DNA of 64,000 nt from Pelosinus baikalensis. GTDB taxonomy: Bacteria; Bacillota; Negativicutes; DSM-13327. Positions 43,207-51,930 of the stretch are shown piece by piece; the first letter of the stretch is position 1, and every line of letters begins with the position of its first letter. The notes under the pieces are model-generated. The model made no database searches. It had not been told where the DNA came from and was given only the letters and a program-made list of their open reading frames with translations. The stretch is taken from contig NZ_JAJHJB010000018.1 in the NCBI RefSeq assembly GCF_020819555.1, positions 43,340 to 107,339 of the forward strand, in the 5' to 3' direction. The position numbers were made by a program, and so were the translations under genes.

Positions 43207-44163
43207 ATGGATTCTTTCTCTCATGCACTTGTTGGCATCGCGATTGCAGGATTATCTGGTCATCCTTTGTCCATTTATGATCCGATTTATCTAGCTGCTA
43301 TTCTTGGCTCGCAAGCGCCGGATTTTGATATCATTGCACAAATTAAAGGAAAATTCTCTTATCTTAGGCAACATCGTGCTTTTTCTCATTCCATCCCGGG
43401 CTTAGTTCTATGGTCGTTCCTGATCAGTGCAGTTTTATCTATTATTATGCCACAAGCTAATTTCCTTACCTTATTGGGATGGACTTTCTCTGGTAGTTTA
43501 TCTCATATCATTATGGATTATTTTAATACCCATGGCGCTGCTATCTTATGGCCAATTCAAAAAGAACGCAAAAGCTTACAACTTTTAAATGTATTTGATC
43601 CTATACTATTCGTGCTATTACTCAGTGTATACGCTTTCGATTTTACAATGTTCACATTATCGTGCCTTACGTTTATCATTCTTACAGCATATATATTTTT
43701 TAGAATGGTCTTGCGCAAAAAAGCAACAAAACAGCTTCATCGGTTATTTTCCCAACGAGATATTTTGCAAATCACTGTCATGCCATCATTGAAACGCATA
43801 TTATTCTGGGATTTTGTTTTAGAAACCAAAAATGCTTACTTGGTCGGACAATTAGGAACCATTTCCCCGGCATTAAAACTTCATGCTGATTTAGTAAAGC
43901 AAAAGGACCTTTCGATTCTTACTTTGCAAGCAAAAAAAACGCTAATAGGAGACTTTTTTGCTACCTTTACGCCCTTTATTTATTTCGAAGAACAGAAAAA
44001 TCCTCATTCCATCTCGGTTACAATTTATGACCTTCGCTATGTTTTAGATAAACAATTTCTTCATCGGGCTACTATTATTTTCGATCATAATAGTAACCAT
44101 CCCACTACTTCTTATCTTCATACTTACGGCAGCACTACCCAGATCCCTTGTGACTTACACTAA
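43207..44163 (+). CDS. DUF457/YdjM-like membrane-bound metal-dependent hydrolase
   Basis: 318 residues. N-terminal half is the DUF457 pattern: MDSFSHALVGIAIAG, LGSQAPDFDIIAQ, RQHRAFSHSIPGLVLW and SHIIMDYFNTHG, with conserved His and Asp residues that would bind a metal between four to five membrane helices. The C-terminal half is soluble and less conserved. Catalysis is presumed by family only; no substrate is known. Monocistronic; ATG at 43207 after TTGGAGG. Confidence 0.87.
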   Translation: MDSFSHALVGIAIAGLSGHPLSIYDPIYLAAILGSQAPDFDIIAQIKGKFSYLRQHRAFSHSIPGLVLWSFLISAVLSIIMPQANFLTLLGWTFSGSLSHIIMDYFNTHGAAILWPIQKERKSLQLLNVFDPILFVLLLSVYAFDFTMFTLSCLTFIILTAYIFFRMVLRKKATKQLHRLFSQRDILQITVMPSLKRILFWDFVLETKNAYLVGQLGTISPALKLHADLVKQKDLSILTLQAKKTLIGDFFATFTPFIYFEEQKNPHSISVTIYDLRYVLDKQFLHRATIIFDHNSNHPTTSYLHTYGSTTQIPCDLH

Positions 44164-44238
44164 AATTTACTATTCATAGTGTGGAAAAGCCCCAACTATT
44201 TATCAAAATTGCTATAAAAGTTAGAGAATGGACGATTT

Positions 44239-44658
44239 TTATTTGATTCCTTTATTATTAAAAAATTGTCCATACTCCTTATCACGTACTAAAATATGCT
44301 TAGTAATCCACTCTTTAAGAAACATAAAGGTCGGAAAAGACAATGCCGCCGCCCCTTTTTTATGCTGGTCTAAGAATTTATTCACTTCGGCTATATAAGA
44401 TCCATGTTCTTTTTTATGCTCTAAATATTGAGGATAACCCAACTGTATCATTAATTCTTCTTCTGCGGAAAAATGATACTTCACATAGTCTAATAATTCA
44501 ACTAAGGTATGTTGCGTTAATTCTCTTTCTTCTTCCAAATTTTCACATTCAAACACACGATGATATACATTATTGAATAAAGTCAGTAATTTTTTATGAT
44601 CATCATCAAATCTTTGAACTTTTGTTGAAAAGCTTTCATCCCATTCAAAAAACTCCAT
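44239..44658 (-). CDS. Bacteriohemerythrin
   Basis: 139-residue four-helix O2-binding protein with a di-iron site. The ligands are all there: His in DDDHKKLL, His and Glu in KYHFSAEEELM, two His in EHKKEHGSY, and His/Asp in KHILVRDKEYG. The ATG at 44658 is chosen since GGAGG lies eight bases ahead; an ATG 15 bases upstream overlaps that site. Likely role is oxygen sensing, storage or protection in an anaerobe. Neighbours give no further hint. Confidence 0.93.
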   Translation of the reverse strand: MEFFEWDESFSTKVQRFDDDHKKLLTLFNNVYHRVFECENLEEERELTQHTLVELLDYVKYHFSAEEELMIQLGYPQYLEHKKEHGSYIAEVNKFLDQHKKGAAALSFPTFMFLKEWITKHILVRDKEYGQFFNNKGIK

Positions 44659-45041
44659 ATTTAGTTCCTCCATTTTACTTGCATTCTCTTTGTCATTTAC
44701 CTAAAAGAGACAAGTTCCTACCTGCTCATTATATAATTTATCCACTAAAATATAAACATTTTTTCTGGAAAAGAGAGCTAAACAATACCGTTTTTCTCTT
44801 TTATTTATGAGCAAATTTATCAATTAATTGTTAAATAGAGACTATTTTTATAATTTTTATAATTTTTTTTTAAATTTAGTAAAAATCCTCTTTACTTTTA
44901 TATCAATTCAGCGTATGATTTAGAAGCACTTAAATAGATCGATTGGATTTCTCATCTTTCTTGTTAACGTAACTTTAACAAGAGACAATGAATATTCTCA
45001 TTACCTATTTTAGTAACAGATTTTAGGAGGCTATACAACAC
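44659..45041. other. Intergenic region with a long 5' leader for the zinc-ribbon gene
   Basis: No gene is supported. The hairpin CTTGTTAA / TTAACAAG (about 44960-44982) and an AT-rich tract before AGGAGGC suggest a leader of 80 or more bases ahead of the gene at 45042; the hemerythrin promoter should also lie here. Confidence 0.4.
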
Positions 45042-45338
45042 ATGAACCAAGACAAAACTTTAACTTGCCGCGATTGCGCAGACCAATTCGTATTCTCAGC
45101 TTCAGAACAAGATTTCTTTGCTGAAAAAGGCTTTACTAACGAGCCAGGACGTTGCCCTTCATGCAGAGCAGCTCACAAACAAAGAAACGGTAACGGTGGC
45201 GGTCGCAACAGCAGCTTCCAACAACGTGAAATGCATGATGCAACTTGTGCAGCATGTGGCGTTCAAACACAAGTTCCTTTCCGTCCAAGTGGTGATCGTC
45301 CTGTTTATTGCAGAGATTGCTTTAGCCAGAACCGCTAG
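45042..45338 (+). CDS. Small zinc-ribbon protein
   Basis: 98 residues with two zinc-binding modules: CRDCAD...CPSC near the N-terminus and CAACGV...CRDC at the C-terminus, linked by a Gly/Asn/Arg-rich segment (QRNGNGGGRNSS). It belongs to the short zinc-ribbon proteins that often carry a CxxC-x-CxxC pattern; the basic linker suggests nucleic acid binding. ATG at 45042 follows AGGAGG. Codon use looks highly optimised and a strong terminator follows, hinting at high expression. No specific function known. Confidence 0.85.
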   Translation: MNQDKTLTCRDCADQFVFSASEQDFFAEKGFTNEPGRCPSCRAAHKQRNGNGGGRNSSFQQREMHDATCAACGVQTQVPFRPSGDRPVYCRDCFSQNR

Positions 45339-45346
45339 GATGTCAG

Positions 45347-45377
45347 AGTCCCTGTCTATGACAGGGACTTTTTTATT
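45347..45377 (+). terminator. Terminator of the zinc-ribbon gene
   Basis: AGTCCCTGTC / GACAGGGACT perfect 10-bp stem, 3-base loop, then TTTTTT. Confidence 0.9.
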
Positions 45378-45406
45378 TCCTTAGAATTTGACTCCTTTAC
45401 TTAAAT

Positions 45407-46243
45407 TCAATTAGATCTTGTCGCTAGAGATTCTCCTAAGACGAAAACCGATTGGACAATTGTGAAAATAGGTACCAAATTAACAAATACTGCAGCACGA
45501 GATGCACCAATTTTTTCAATCGCAAACAATTGAATTAAATATCCTAATACAGACGCAAATATACTCATATATGCAATTGACAACCAGCCAGCTACACTAG
45601 TTTTAGATAAATAAGATGTAGGATTTTCTGCTATTACAAAGGGTATGGATATGACTACACAAACTAAAAATGTGTAGGCTGTCACCATTAATGGTGACAA
45701 ACAATACTTCTGCATAAAAGAACGACTTAAAAGAGCATATAATGCCCAATTAAAAACAGCACTAAACATGAGTATATCCCCAAGATTAAAATTAAACGTA
45801 GAGATCAGCAGCCAATCTGCATTCGTTACAATCAGAAAGACACCTGAAAAAGAAAAAATAATGCCAACTAAACGTTTTGGTGTCATATGTTCCTTGAAGA
45901 ATAAAACCGCCATAAGAGTTGTCAATACTGGATTGGTTGCACCAATCAAGGAAGAATTAATTGCTGTAGTATATCGTAATGCACTAAAAAATAAGACATG
46001 ATAAAAAAAGGTACCTATAATCCCTAATATAGTAAGAGGCAGCCACTGATTTCTTTTCGGTAACCACTTCTCCCTCTCCCTACTGTATAACAAAAAGAAT
46101 ATAAACGGTAATGCAAGCAAAAAACGAAAAAAGGTCAGAGCAAAGGGCGGAAATTGCAGTACTGCGATTTTCCCTGTTATAAATGCACCCGACCAGAAAA
46201 GAGCTGTAAAGACCATTAGTAGACAAACTTTATTTTCAGACAT
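45407..46243 (-). CDS. EamA/DMT family transporter, C-terminally shortened
   Basis: 278 residues with two EamA repeats (first: FWSGAFITGKIAVLQFPPF, TAINSSLIGATNPVL; second: LMFSAVFNWALYALLSRSF, GASRAAVFVNLVPIFTIV). The family has ten helices and about 295 residues; here the chain stops right after FVLGESLATRSN, where the last helix should begin, so it lacks some 20-25 residues. This may be a recent nonsense or indel change. Substrate unknown (drug or metabolite exporter group). ATG at 46243 with AAGGAG. Confidence 0.85.
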   Translation of the reverse strand: MSENKVCLLMVFTALFWSGAFITGKIAVLQFPPFALTFFRFLLALPFIFFLLYSREREKWLPKRNQWLPLTILGIIGTFFYHVLFFSALRYTTAINSSLIGATNPVLTTLMAVLFFKEHMTPKRLVGIIFSFSGVFLIVTNADWLLISTFNFNLGDILMFSAVFNWALYALLSRSFMQKYCLSPLMVTAYTFLVCVVISIPFVIAENPTSYLSKTSVAGWLSIAYMSIFASVLGYLIQLFAIEKIGASRAAVFVNLVPIFTIVQSVFVLGESLATRSN

Positions 46244-46362
46244 TCGTAGTCTCCTTATCGTATCTCTTCGTAAAATTATTTCGTTACTCTTAATAAATGT
46301 TTTACTCTCGCCTGCCTTTATAATAAAATATAGTAATAAAAGAATGGTAGGGAGGTTTTTTT

Positions 46363-46503
46363 ATGGCTGGCTGTAATGAACAAAATTGTACCTGTCCAAA
46401 GGCAGATTGCGAACGCCACGGTAAATGCTGTGAGTGTATCAAATTCCATCGTAAAAAAGAAAATCTTGTATATTGTTTACGGAAGTTAGGAACGAAGAAT
46501 TAA
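46363..46503 (+). CDS. Cysteine-rich small protein, 46 residues
   Basis: Translation gives eight cysteines in 46 residues: CNEQNCTCPKADC, then HGKCCECIKFH and a last Cys in VYCLRKLG. It has a strong ribosome site (GGGAGG, seven bases before ATG 46363) and its own terminator. Short Cys-rich proteins with the CTCP...C...CCEC pattern are widespread in anaerobes; I know no function. Metal or cluster binding is the obvious guess. Confidence 0.8.
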   Translation: MAGCNEQNCTCPKADCERHGKCCECIKFHRKKENLVYCLRKLGTKN

Positions 46504-46522
46504 TTATATTTTTATGTAAAGG

Positions 46523-46565
46523 AATAAGAAGGCTTTTACTAAAGACTAGTAAAAGCCTTCTTATT
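46523..46565. terminator. Bidirectional terminator
   Basis: Perfect 18-bp inverted repeat (46523-46540, 46548-46565) between the small Cys-rich gene and the convergent sigma-factor gene. Confidence 0.9.
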
Positions 46566-46659
46566 ATTTATATGTATGAATTACAGTACAATGATTGCAA
46601 AACCTCTTCTTACGGATAGTCTCCCATACCTGGATATCATTTGCAAATTGCTATAACAC

Positions 46660-47297
46660 TTATCGTAAATGACCAGAAGAATTGACAGAAAACGTTCCGA
46701 CCCCTTCCATTCCTTTAACGGAGAATCCTTTACTGATAATATTACGCAAGGCTACTCTACTGCGATGAAGGCGGGACTTGACCGCATTGATAGTAATATT
46801 TAGGATTTGTGCAATTTCTGAACTTGAAATTCCTTCAATATCATGTAAAACAAGAAGAATCCTCTGGTTTTCGGGCAATTTTAAAATAGCCTGCTGAACC
46901 AAGTACTGCTTATACTTAACCTCACACATTCTATCCGGATCTTCATTTGGCTGCTCGATGGGCAACATCATCGAGTGGTATAAACTCTCATCCCATTCTA
47001 CCTGATTTGCAGTTTGATTCCTTTTCTTACGAAAGTTAAAGCAAACATTTGAACCCAAGCGATACACCCAAGTGTATAAACTGGACTTTTCCTTAAAATT
47101 TGGCATAGACCGATTTACCTGGTATAGAATCTCTTGCAAAGCATCCATCGCATCATCATGATTCCCAGCATTTTATATGCTAAAGCATATAATCTAGCTT
47201 GGTATTGATTTATAAACAGCTTTAGTGCTTGATCATGATCACCTCGCCGATAGAATGAAAGGATCTCTTGGTCAATGGACTGTATAATCTCACTCAT
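46660..47297 (-). pseudogene. ECF-type RNA polymerase sigma factor, one-base frameshift
   Basis: Region 2 and region 4 of a small sigma-70 factor are split between frames. The first frame gives ALKLFINQYQARLYALAYKMLG; the second, from about 47160, gives DALQEILYQVNRSM, LYTWVYRLGSNVCFNFRKKR (region 2.3-2.4) and region 4 LPENQRILLVLHDIEGISSSEIAQIL with NAVKSRLHRSR. Adding one A (GGGAATCAT to GGGAAATCAT) yields the family sequence MLGNHDDAMDALQEI. No anti-sigma gene is adjacent. Start ATG at 47297 after AAAGGA. Real decay and read error are both possible. Confidence 0.85.
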
Positions 47298-47354
47298 AAT
47301 TACAATTCCTTTCCAGGGGATTTTTTCTAATTATATCATTATATGAGAAAGAAG

Positions 47355-48569
47355 TCAGCTTTGAGTCGCCGAGTATATCTTATAACGAATTTCCCGTAGT
47401 AATAAGACACTTGAAAGTAATAAGGCCAGTACTAGGGCAAGAGCAATAACAATAACGACTCCCTCCCACTCATACCAAAGCAAGAATTTTCCTCCGATTG
47501 TCCCAATTGTACTAGAGCCCAAGTAGAAAAAAAGCAGATATAAAGAAGCAGCCTGCGCTTTGTCAGAATGAGCACATTTCCCTACCCAACTGCTTGCTAC
47601 AGAATGACTGCCAAAAAAGCCAAAGGTAAATAAGGCTACGCCCATAATCTTAATGGATAGACTTCCATGTACGGTAGTCAAACAACCTAGTAACATAATA
47701 CCTATGGACAGACACAGCACTTTTGAACTGCCATTACTATCCGCCAGCTTTCCCATAAACGTAGAGCTAAAGGCTCCAATCAGATAAACAATAAAGATAC
47801 AGCCAACCAGGGTTTGACTTAAATTGTAGGGCGGAGCCATTAAAGAGTAACCAATATAATTATATAAGGTTACAAATCCCCCCATAATTAAAAAACTAAT
47901 ACTATATAGCATGAGTAATTCTATATTCTGCAACTTTTTAGTCAAAGCAGCAAGCACTTCTCTCAAATCCCTTTTCTTTGGGGAGAAATTCTGGGATTTG
48001 GGTAAAGCAATCCAAAACCAAATACTCAATAATAGCCCAATTGCACTAATGCCAGCCACTGCAATATGCCATGTAGAAAAATCTGTCAATGTACTAACCA
48101 TAATACGCCCAGCTAAACCGCCAACAGAATTTCCACTAATATAAATCCCCATTACCATACCTACTATTTTAGGGTCAAATTCCTCATTTACGTATGCCAT
48201 GGCAATAGCGGGAAATCCTGCCAGCATGATTCCTTGCAAGATCCGTATTATGAGCAAGATGGAGAAGTTATTGCAAAAAGCAATTATAAGCCCTAATATG
48301 GCAGAGACTGATAACGATATTGCCATCACGATTTTCCTTCCCCTTGCATCAGAAAACCAAGAAACTAACAACATAAAAACTGCCATAATTCCTGTAGTAA
48401 GAGATATTGACAAACTCGCATAAGCTGGTGCTATATGAAACTCTTCTGAAAAAACCGGAATTAAGGGCTGCATGCAATAAAGCAAAGCAAACGTAACAAA
48501 GCTTCCTAAAAACATAGCTGATATCCCTCGCCAATATGCTGTACTATTCTTTTGTATATAGGTCTTCAT
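47355..48569 (-). CDS. MFS transporter
   Basis: 404 residues, 12 membrane helices, major facilitator superfamily. Visible: the helix 2-3 loop SWFSDARGRKIVMAIS, helix-4 IRILQGIMLAGFPAIAMAYV and a mid-chain cytoplasmic loop LPKSQNFSPKKRDLREV. It resembles YnfM/AraJ-like exporters. It is divergently arranged with a LysR regulator and the two share a 177-base promoter region containing a palindrome, so it is probably the regulated target. Substrate not readable. Confidence 0.88.
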   Translation of the reverse strand: MKTYIQKNSTAYWRGISAMFLGSFVTFALLYCMQPLIPVFSEEFHIAPAYASLSISLTTGIMAVFMLLVSWFSDARGRKIVMAISLSVSAILGLIIAFCNNFSILLIIRILQGIMLAGFPAIAMAYVNEEFDPKIVGMVMGIYISGNSVGGLAGRIMVSTLTDFSTWHIAVAGISAIGLLLSIWFWIALPKSQNFSPKKRDLREVLAALTKKLQNIELLMLYSISFLIMGGFVTLYNYIGYSLMAPPYNLSQTLVGCIFIVYLIGAFSSTFMGKLADSNGSSKVLCLSIGIMLLGCLTTVHGSLSIKIMGVALFTFGFFGSHSVASSWVGKCAHSDKAQAASLYLLFFYLGSSTIGTIGGKFLLWYEWEGVVIVIALALVLALLLSSVLLLREIRYKIYSATQS

Positions 48570-48650
48570 AACCCACAGTCCTTTCTAATCAACGATCATT
48601 CTCTTTTTATCATATTAACCTCCAGAGTATCATCTGTCCAATGCATCATT

Positions 48651-48682
48651 TTTATATAATTAATGTGTTATAATTATATAAA
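48651..48682. promoter_or_regulatory. Palindrome in the divergent MFS/LysR promoter region
   Basis: Perfect 12-bp inverted repeat TTTATATAATTA / TAATTATATAAA with an 8-base spacer, midway between the divergent genes. A LysR-type site is likely, though the AT content also permits overlapping -10 boxes. Confidence 0.5.
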
Positions 48683-48746
48683 GATATTTCCCAACGCATC
48701 ATCTAACTTATATATTGAAATAAACATGACAAAAGGTGGTCAAGAT

Positions 48747-49622
48747 ATGGAGTGGCATCAACTGGAATACTTTAGATTAGTTGCCCAATTGCAGCACGTT
48801 ACTCATGCTGCAGAACAATTATCGATTTCTCAGCCCGCTCTTAGCCGTTCTATCGCTAAACTTGAAGAGGAACTAGGATTTCCACTATTTGAACGTCGCG
48901 GTAAACACATTGTCCTCAATCGGTATGGAGTCATCTTTCTGCAGTATGTAGAACGATCGATACAAGAAATTGATGCAGGAAAACAAGTTATTCACGATTT
49001 AATACATCCTGACTATGGCAGCGTGTCCTTATCCTTTCTTCACTCTCTTGGTTCGAATCTTGTACCAAGTCTCTTAAGTAAATTCCGCTCCAAATTCCCA
49101 AATATACAATTTAAGCTTTATCAAAATGCTACCACTCTCCTCTTAGATCAACTAAAAGCAGGAGAAGTTGATTTATGTCTTTGTTCTCCTGTAACAACAA
49201 AAGACTATATGGAGTGGGAACCACTCTTTACCGAAGAGTTATTTGTTGTAGTTCCTTTTGGACACCGACTTGCCCAGCGAAAATCCATCGAGCTTAAAGA
49301 AATTGCCCTTGATCCAATTGTTACGTTTAAAAAAGATTATGGCTTACGTATTTTAACTGACCATTTCTTTAAAGAAGTAAATCTAAAGCCATTTATCACT
49401 TTTGAAGGTGAGGAAATTCTGACCGTTGCCGGTCTCGTCGAAGCTAAATTAGGAGTGGCACTCATTCCCCATGTTTTTGGTCTAGATAAAACCAATGTAT
49501 CCTTTCTACCTGTTTCCAAGCCTCAATGCCAGCGGGTCATCGGAATCGCCTGGACAAAAGAACGTTATTTATCTCCCGCCGCTCAACGATTCAAAAACTT
49601 TGTAATACAATCTCTTTCTTAA
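48747..49622 (+). CDS. LysR family transcriptional regulator
   Basis: 291 residues: N-terminal winged HTH MEWHQLEYFRLVAQL, THAAEQLSISQPALSRSIAKLE, FERRGKHIVLNRYG, then a periplasmic-binding-like effector domain (VSLSFLHSLGSNLVPSLLSKF). The ATG at 48747 is preferred since AGGTGGT sits six bases ahead and the HTH begins there; an upstream extension of 28 residues has no homology. It is divergent from the MFS gene, the classic arrangement for control of a neighbouring transporter. Confidence 0.92.
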   Translation: MEWHQLEYFRLVAQLQHVTHAAEQLSISQPALSRSIAKLEEELGFPLFERRGKHIVLNRYGVIFLQYVERSIQEIDAGKQVIHDLIHPDYGSVSLSFLHSLGSNLVPSLLSKFRSKFPNIQFKLYQNATTLLLDQLKAGEVDLCLCSPVTTKDYMEWEPLFTEELFVVVPFGHRLAQRKSIELKEIALDPIVTFKKDYGLRILTDHFFKEVNLKPFITFEGEEILTVAGLVEAKLGVALIPHVFGLDKTNVSFLPVSKPQCQRVIGIAWTKERYLSPAAQRFKNFVIQSLS

Positions 49623-49636
49623 CCTCTACCTTAATC

Positions 49637-49688
49637 AAATAAACAAACGGCTTCTTCATCCATTGGTGAAGAAGCCGTTTGTTTATTT
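49637..49688. terminator. Bidirectional terminator
   Basis: Perfect 22-bp inverted repeat (49637-49658, 49667-49688) between convergent genes. Confidence 0.92.
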
Positions 49689-49710
49689 ATATCCTACTAT
49701 TTTTTCAGCT

Positions 49711-50475
49711 TTAAAAATATAGTTTTTGAATCTCTTTGATAACCTCTTCCCCACGACTTGACACCTGAGGAATTGAATAGCCAATAAATATAGGAGAAGT
49801 AACAAGCCTAGGCATAATTTTAGCAGAAATTTTACCTTCTAGCTGATAAAAAAATATATTATAACTATTACAGCGTTTATGAAAATGATTCAATAAATAA
49901 TGCGCTATGACTTGTATATAATCCGCCATCTTGTCTACAGCCGATACATCTTTTAGCTTCACATTGAACTCACAAAATCCAATTTTCGGTTCTTTGGCAA
50001 GATTTAACTCCACCCCTCTGCTTTGATGAATCACAGTTCCATCCATCGTTTCCACTGGGATCCGCGGAGCATAATCAATCGTTCTTAAACCTACAATCTG
50101 CATATGAGGATGACGGATCGTACCTCCGGAAAAAGGACCATGATTCTTAAAAAAGAGTACCGATGCAAATTCTCTGCTTGCTATCATGTCTTGCCATTTT
50201 TCCATACTGAAGCGAAATAATTTATGCAAATGTTCTTTCGGATAAAGAGACAATTCCGAGTGGCATTGATCAGTTTCAATAATGACCGTTTGTAAGGTAT
50301 CCCGCAAAACCGGGTATTTATTTTTTAAAAGTATAATTGTACCATCTTCTGCTAATACATGCTCTAACTTCTCCCTACAGCAAAATGGACATTTCACTTC
50401 TGTATTCACAATATTCTCTGGTTTAAAACTCCCAATCGCAGAGTCAAAAATTAAATGCTTCGCCATGTCTACCAT
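49711..50475 (-). CDS. DUF4931 / GalT-like HIT-superfamily protein
   Basis: 254 residues. N-terminal zinc-like CPFCCREK (about 28-35) and a HIT-type nucleotidyl motif in GGTIRHPHMQIVG (HxHxQ, about 119-131) resemble galactose-1-phosphate uridylyltransferases; the C-terminal half reads as the second half-domain (NIFFYQLEGKISAKIMPRLV). I recognise the family as DUF4931, with no proven reaction. It is monocistronic and far from galK. ATG at 50475 after AGGAG. Confidence 0.75.
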   Translation of the reverse strand: MVDMAKHLIFDSAIGSFKPENIVNTEVKCPFCCREKLEHVLAEDGTIILLKNKYPVLRDTLQTVIIETDQCHSELSLYPKEHLHKLFRFSMEKWQDMIASREFASVLFFKNHGPFSGGTIRHPHMQIVGLRTIDYAPRIPVETMDGTVIHQSRGVELNLAKEPKIGFCEFNVKLKDVSAVDKMADYIQVIAHYLLNHFHKRCNSYNIFFYQLEGKISAKIMPRLVTSPIFIGYSIPQVSSRGEEVIKEIQKLYF

Positions 50476-50485
50476 ATCTATCTCC

Positions 50486-50542
50486 TATCGATAATCTTAA
50501 ATGGTTATTATATATATGATTATTATTTCAAGATTATCGATA
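50486..50542. promoter_or_regulatory. Inverted repeat upstream of the DUF4931 gene
   Basis: TATCGATAATCTT and its exact complement AAGATTATCGATA (13 bp) flank a 31-base AT-only-like spacer, directly before the ribosome site. It may be a pair of operator half-sites around a promoter or a hairpin in the leader. Confidence 0.45.
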
Positions 50543-50565
50543 AATTCCCTCTAAAATTAAATAGA

Positions 50566-51024
50566 TTATCTTATATGATGTGCTATTAAATCCTTTTTCA
50601 TTCTAACATGCCAGATACCAGCATCTAAAAACGGTTCCACCGATAAGGTCACATAACCCAAGTTAGCATAAAATGCTTCTGCACTGCATTGGGCGTCCAA
50701 AAGCACATTGGAAAAATGACCAGCAACCGCCTGCTGTTCTAACAATTTCACAATTTCTCGCCCTACTCCACTGCCACGCAACTCTTTACGTACAGCAATA
50801 CGCTGCAGTTTGCCGCTATTTTCTCCGTAGGGTATTAACCGCCCTGTAGCCGCCGCTTCGCCATCCTCAGCGATAATCAGTCCATGTACACATTCATGAG
50901 GAGCGGCATCATATTGATCAATTTCAAGATCAACTGGGATGCCTTGCTCGATCACAAATACTTTCCGACGTAAGGCTAAACATAATTGTAATTCATAATC
51001 TGTATTTACAATACTATATTGCAT
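50566..51024 (-). CDS. GNAT family N-acetyltransferase (ElaA/YjcF-like)
   Basis: 152 residues. VFVIEQGIPVDLEIDQYD, then acetyl-CoA loop LQRIAVRKELRGSGVGREIV (Q/RxxGxG/A), and LLDAQCSAEAFYANLGY typical of the YjcF/ElaA group. ATG at 51024 with AGAGGGG seven bases upstream; the longer frame starting at 51075 overlaps pheA. It lies last in the trp-pheA gene string and may be co-transcribed; substrate unknown. Confidence 0.87.
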   Translation of the reverse strand: MQYSIVNTDYELQLCLALRRKVFVIEQGIPVDLEIDQYDAAPHECVHGLIIAEDGEAAATGRLIPYGENSGKLQRIAVRKELRGSGVGREIVKLLEQQAVAGHFSNVLLDAQCSAEAFYANLGYVTLSVEPFLDAGIWHVRMKKDLIAHHIR

Positions 51025-51046
51025 ATGTATCCCCTCTAATCCCTTC

Positions 51047-51907
51047 CTACAACGTGCATATAGGATATGAGCCAAAACTCTTAAACCATAGGCTTTTTTC
51101 TTTTACAGCCTCTACTGCACTGCGAACACTATTATTTTCCATACTACCATCCATATCAAAGAAAAAAATGTAATTTCCCATGCCGGTTCGTGCCGGTCTG
51201 GATTCGATTCTTGTAAGATTAACATTCCGTCTGGAAAATTCCTGTAGAATCTCACATAAACTACCTGGACGTTCTCCATTCATTTTGCAAACAACAGAAG
51301 TTTTACATGGATCTGACAAAGAATGAGTATCTATCGGGCTATCGCCTAAGACAATAAAACGTGTACAATTGGTAGAACTATCCTGAATATCACCAGCCAT
51401 GGTTTGTAAATTATAAAGAGCGCCGGCACTTTGACTCCCTACAGCTGCATAGTTTTCTACGCCACTAGCAACAAGAGTCGCAGCATCAGCCGTACTATTC
51501 ATAGCTCTTAGCTCAGCATCGGGATAAAGCCGCCTCAGATTATGACGACACTGGGCCAGCGCCTGGGGATGAGAAACGATGATCTTAACATCATCCCAAT
51601 GCTCTTTGACTAAAAGATTATGTCGTACTGGCCAGATCACTTCTTTCCTAATATATAAATTGACTTCGTGAGCTAAGATATCCAACGTAACATTTACTGA
51701 ACCTTCAAGGGAGTTTTCCACAGGAACAATCCCTTGGGATACTTCGCCAGACTCTACCGCTTTGATGGCCATATCAATGCTGGAATAGGTTTTAAAACTC
51801 ACTTGATCCTTATTGTATAGACGAAATGCCACTTCTTCACTATAAGTACCATGGGGACCAAGATAACCTATGATCGCCTCTTTCCCACACCAACTGCTAA
51901 GCTCCAT
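51047..51907 (-). CDS. pheA: Prephenate dehydratase
   Basis: Turns prephenate into phenylpyruvate for phenylalanine; 286 residues, monofunctional (no chorismate mutase domain). Landmarks: IGYLGPHGTYSEEVAF, VPVENSLEGSVNVTLD, the catalytic TRF in NCTRFIVLG (about residue 187), and the ACT regulatory domain with GERPGSLCEILQEF and NLTRIESRPARTG, where Phe binds for feedback inhibition. ATG at 51907 after AGGAGG. It follows trpG by 24 bases, so the trp T-box may influence it too. Confidence 0.96.
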   Translation of the reverse strand: MELSSWCGKEAIIGYLGPHGTYSEEVAFRLYNKDQVSFKTYSSIDMAIKAVESGEVSQGIVPVENSLEGSVNVTLDILAHEVNLYIRKEVIWPVRHNLLVKEHWDDVKIIVSHPQALAQCRHNLRRLYPDAELRAMNSTADAATLVASGVENYAAVGSQSAGALYNLQTMAGDIQDSSTNCTRFIVLGDSPIDTHSLSDPCKTSVVCKMNGERPGSLCEILQEFSRRNVNLTRIESRPARTGMGNYIFFFDMDGSMENNSVRSAVEAVKEKSLWFKSFGSYPICTL

Positions 51908-51930
51908 GTTGCTCCTCCTGTGCCTTTCAT

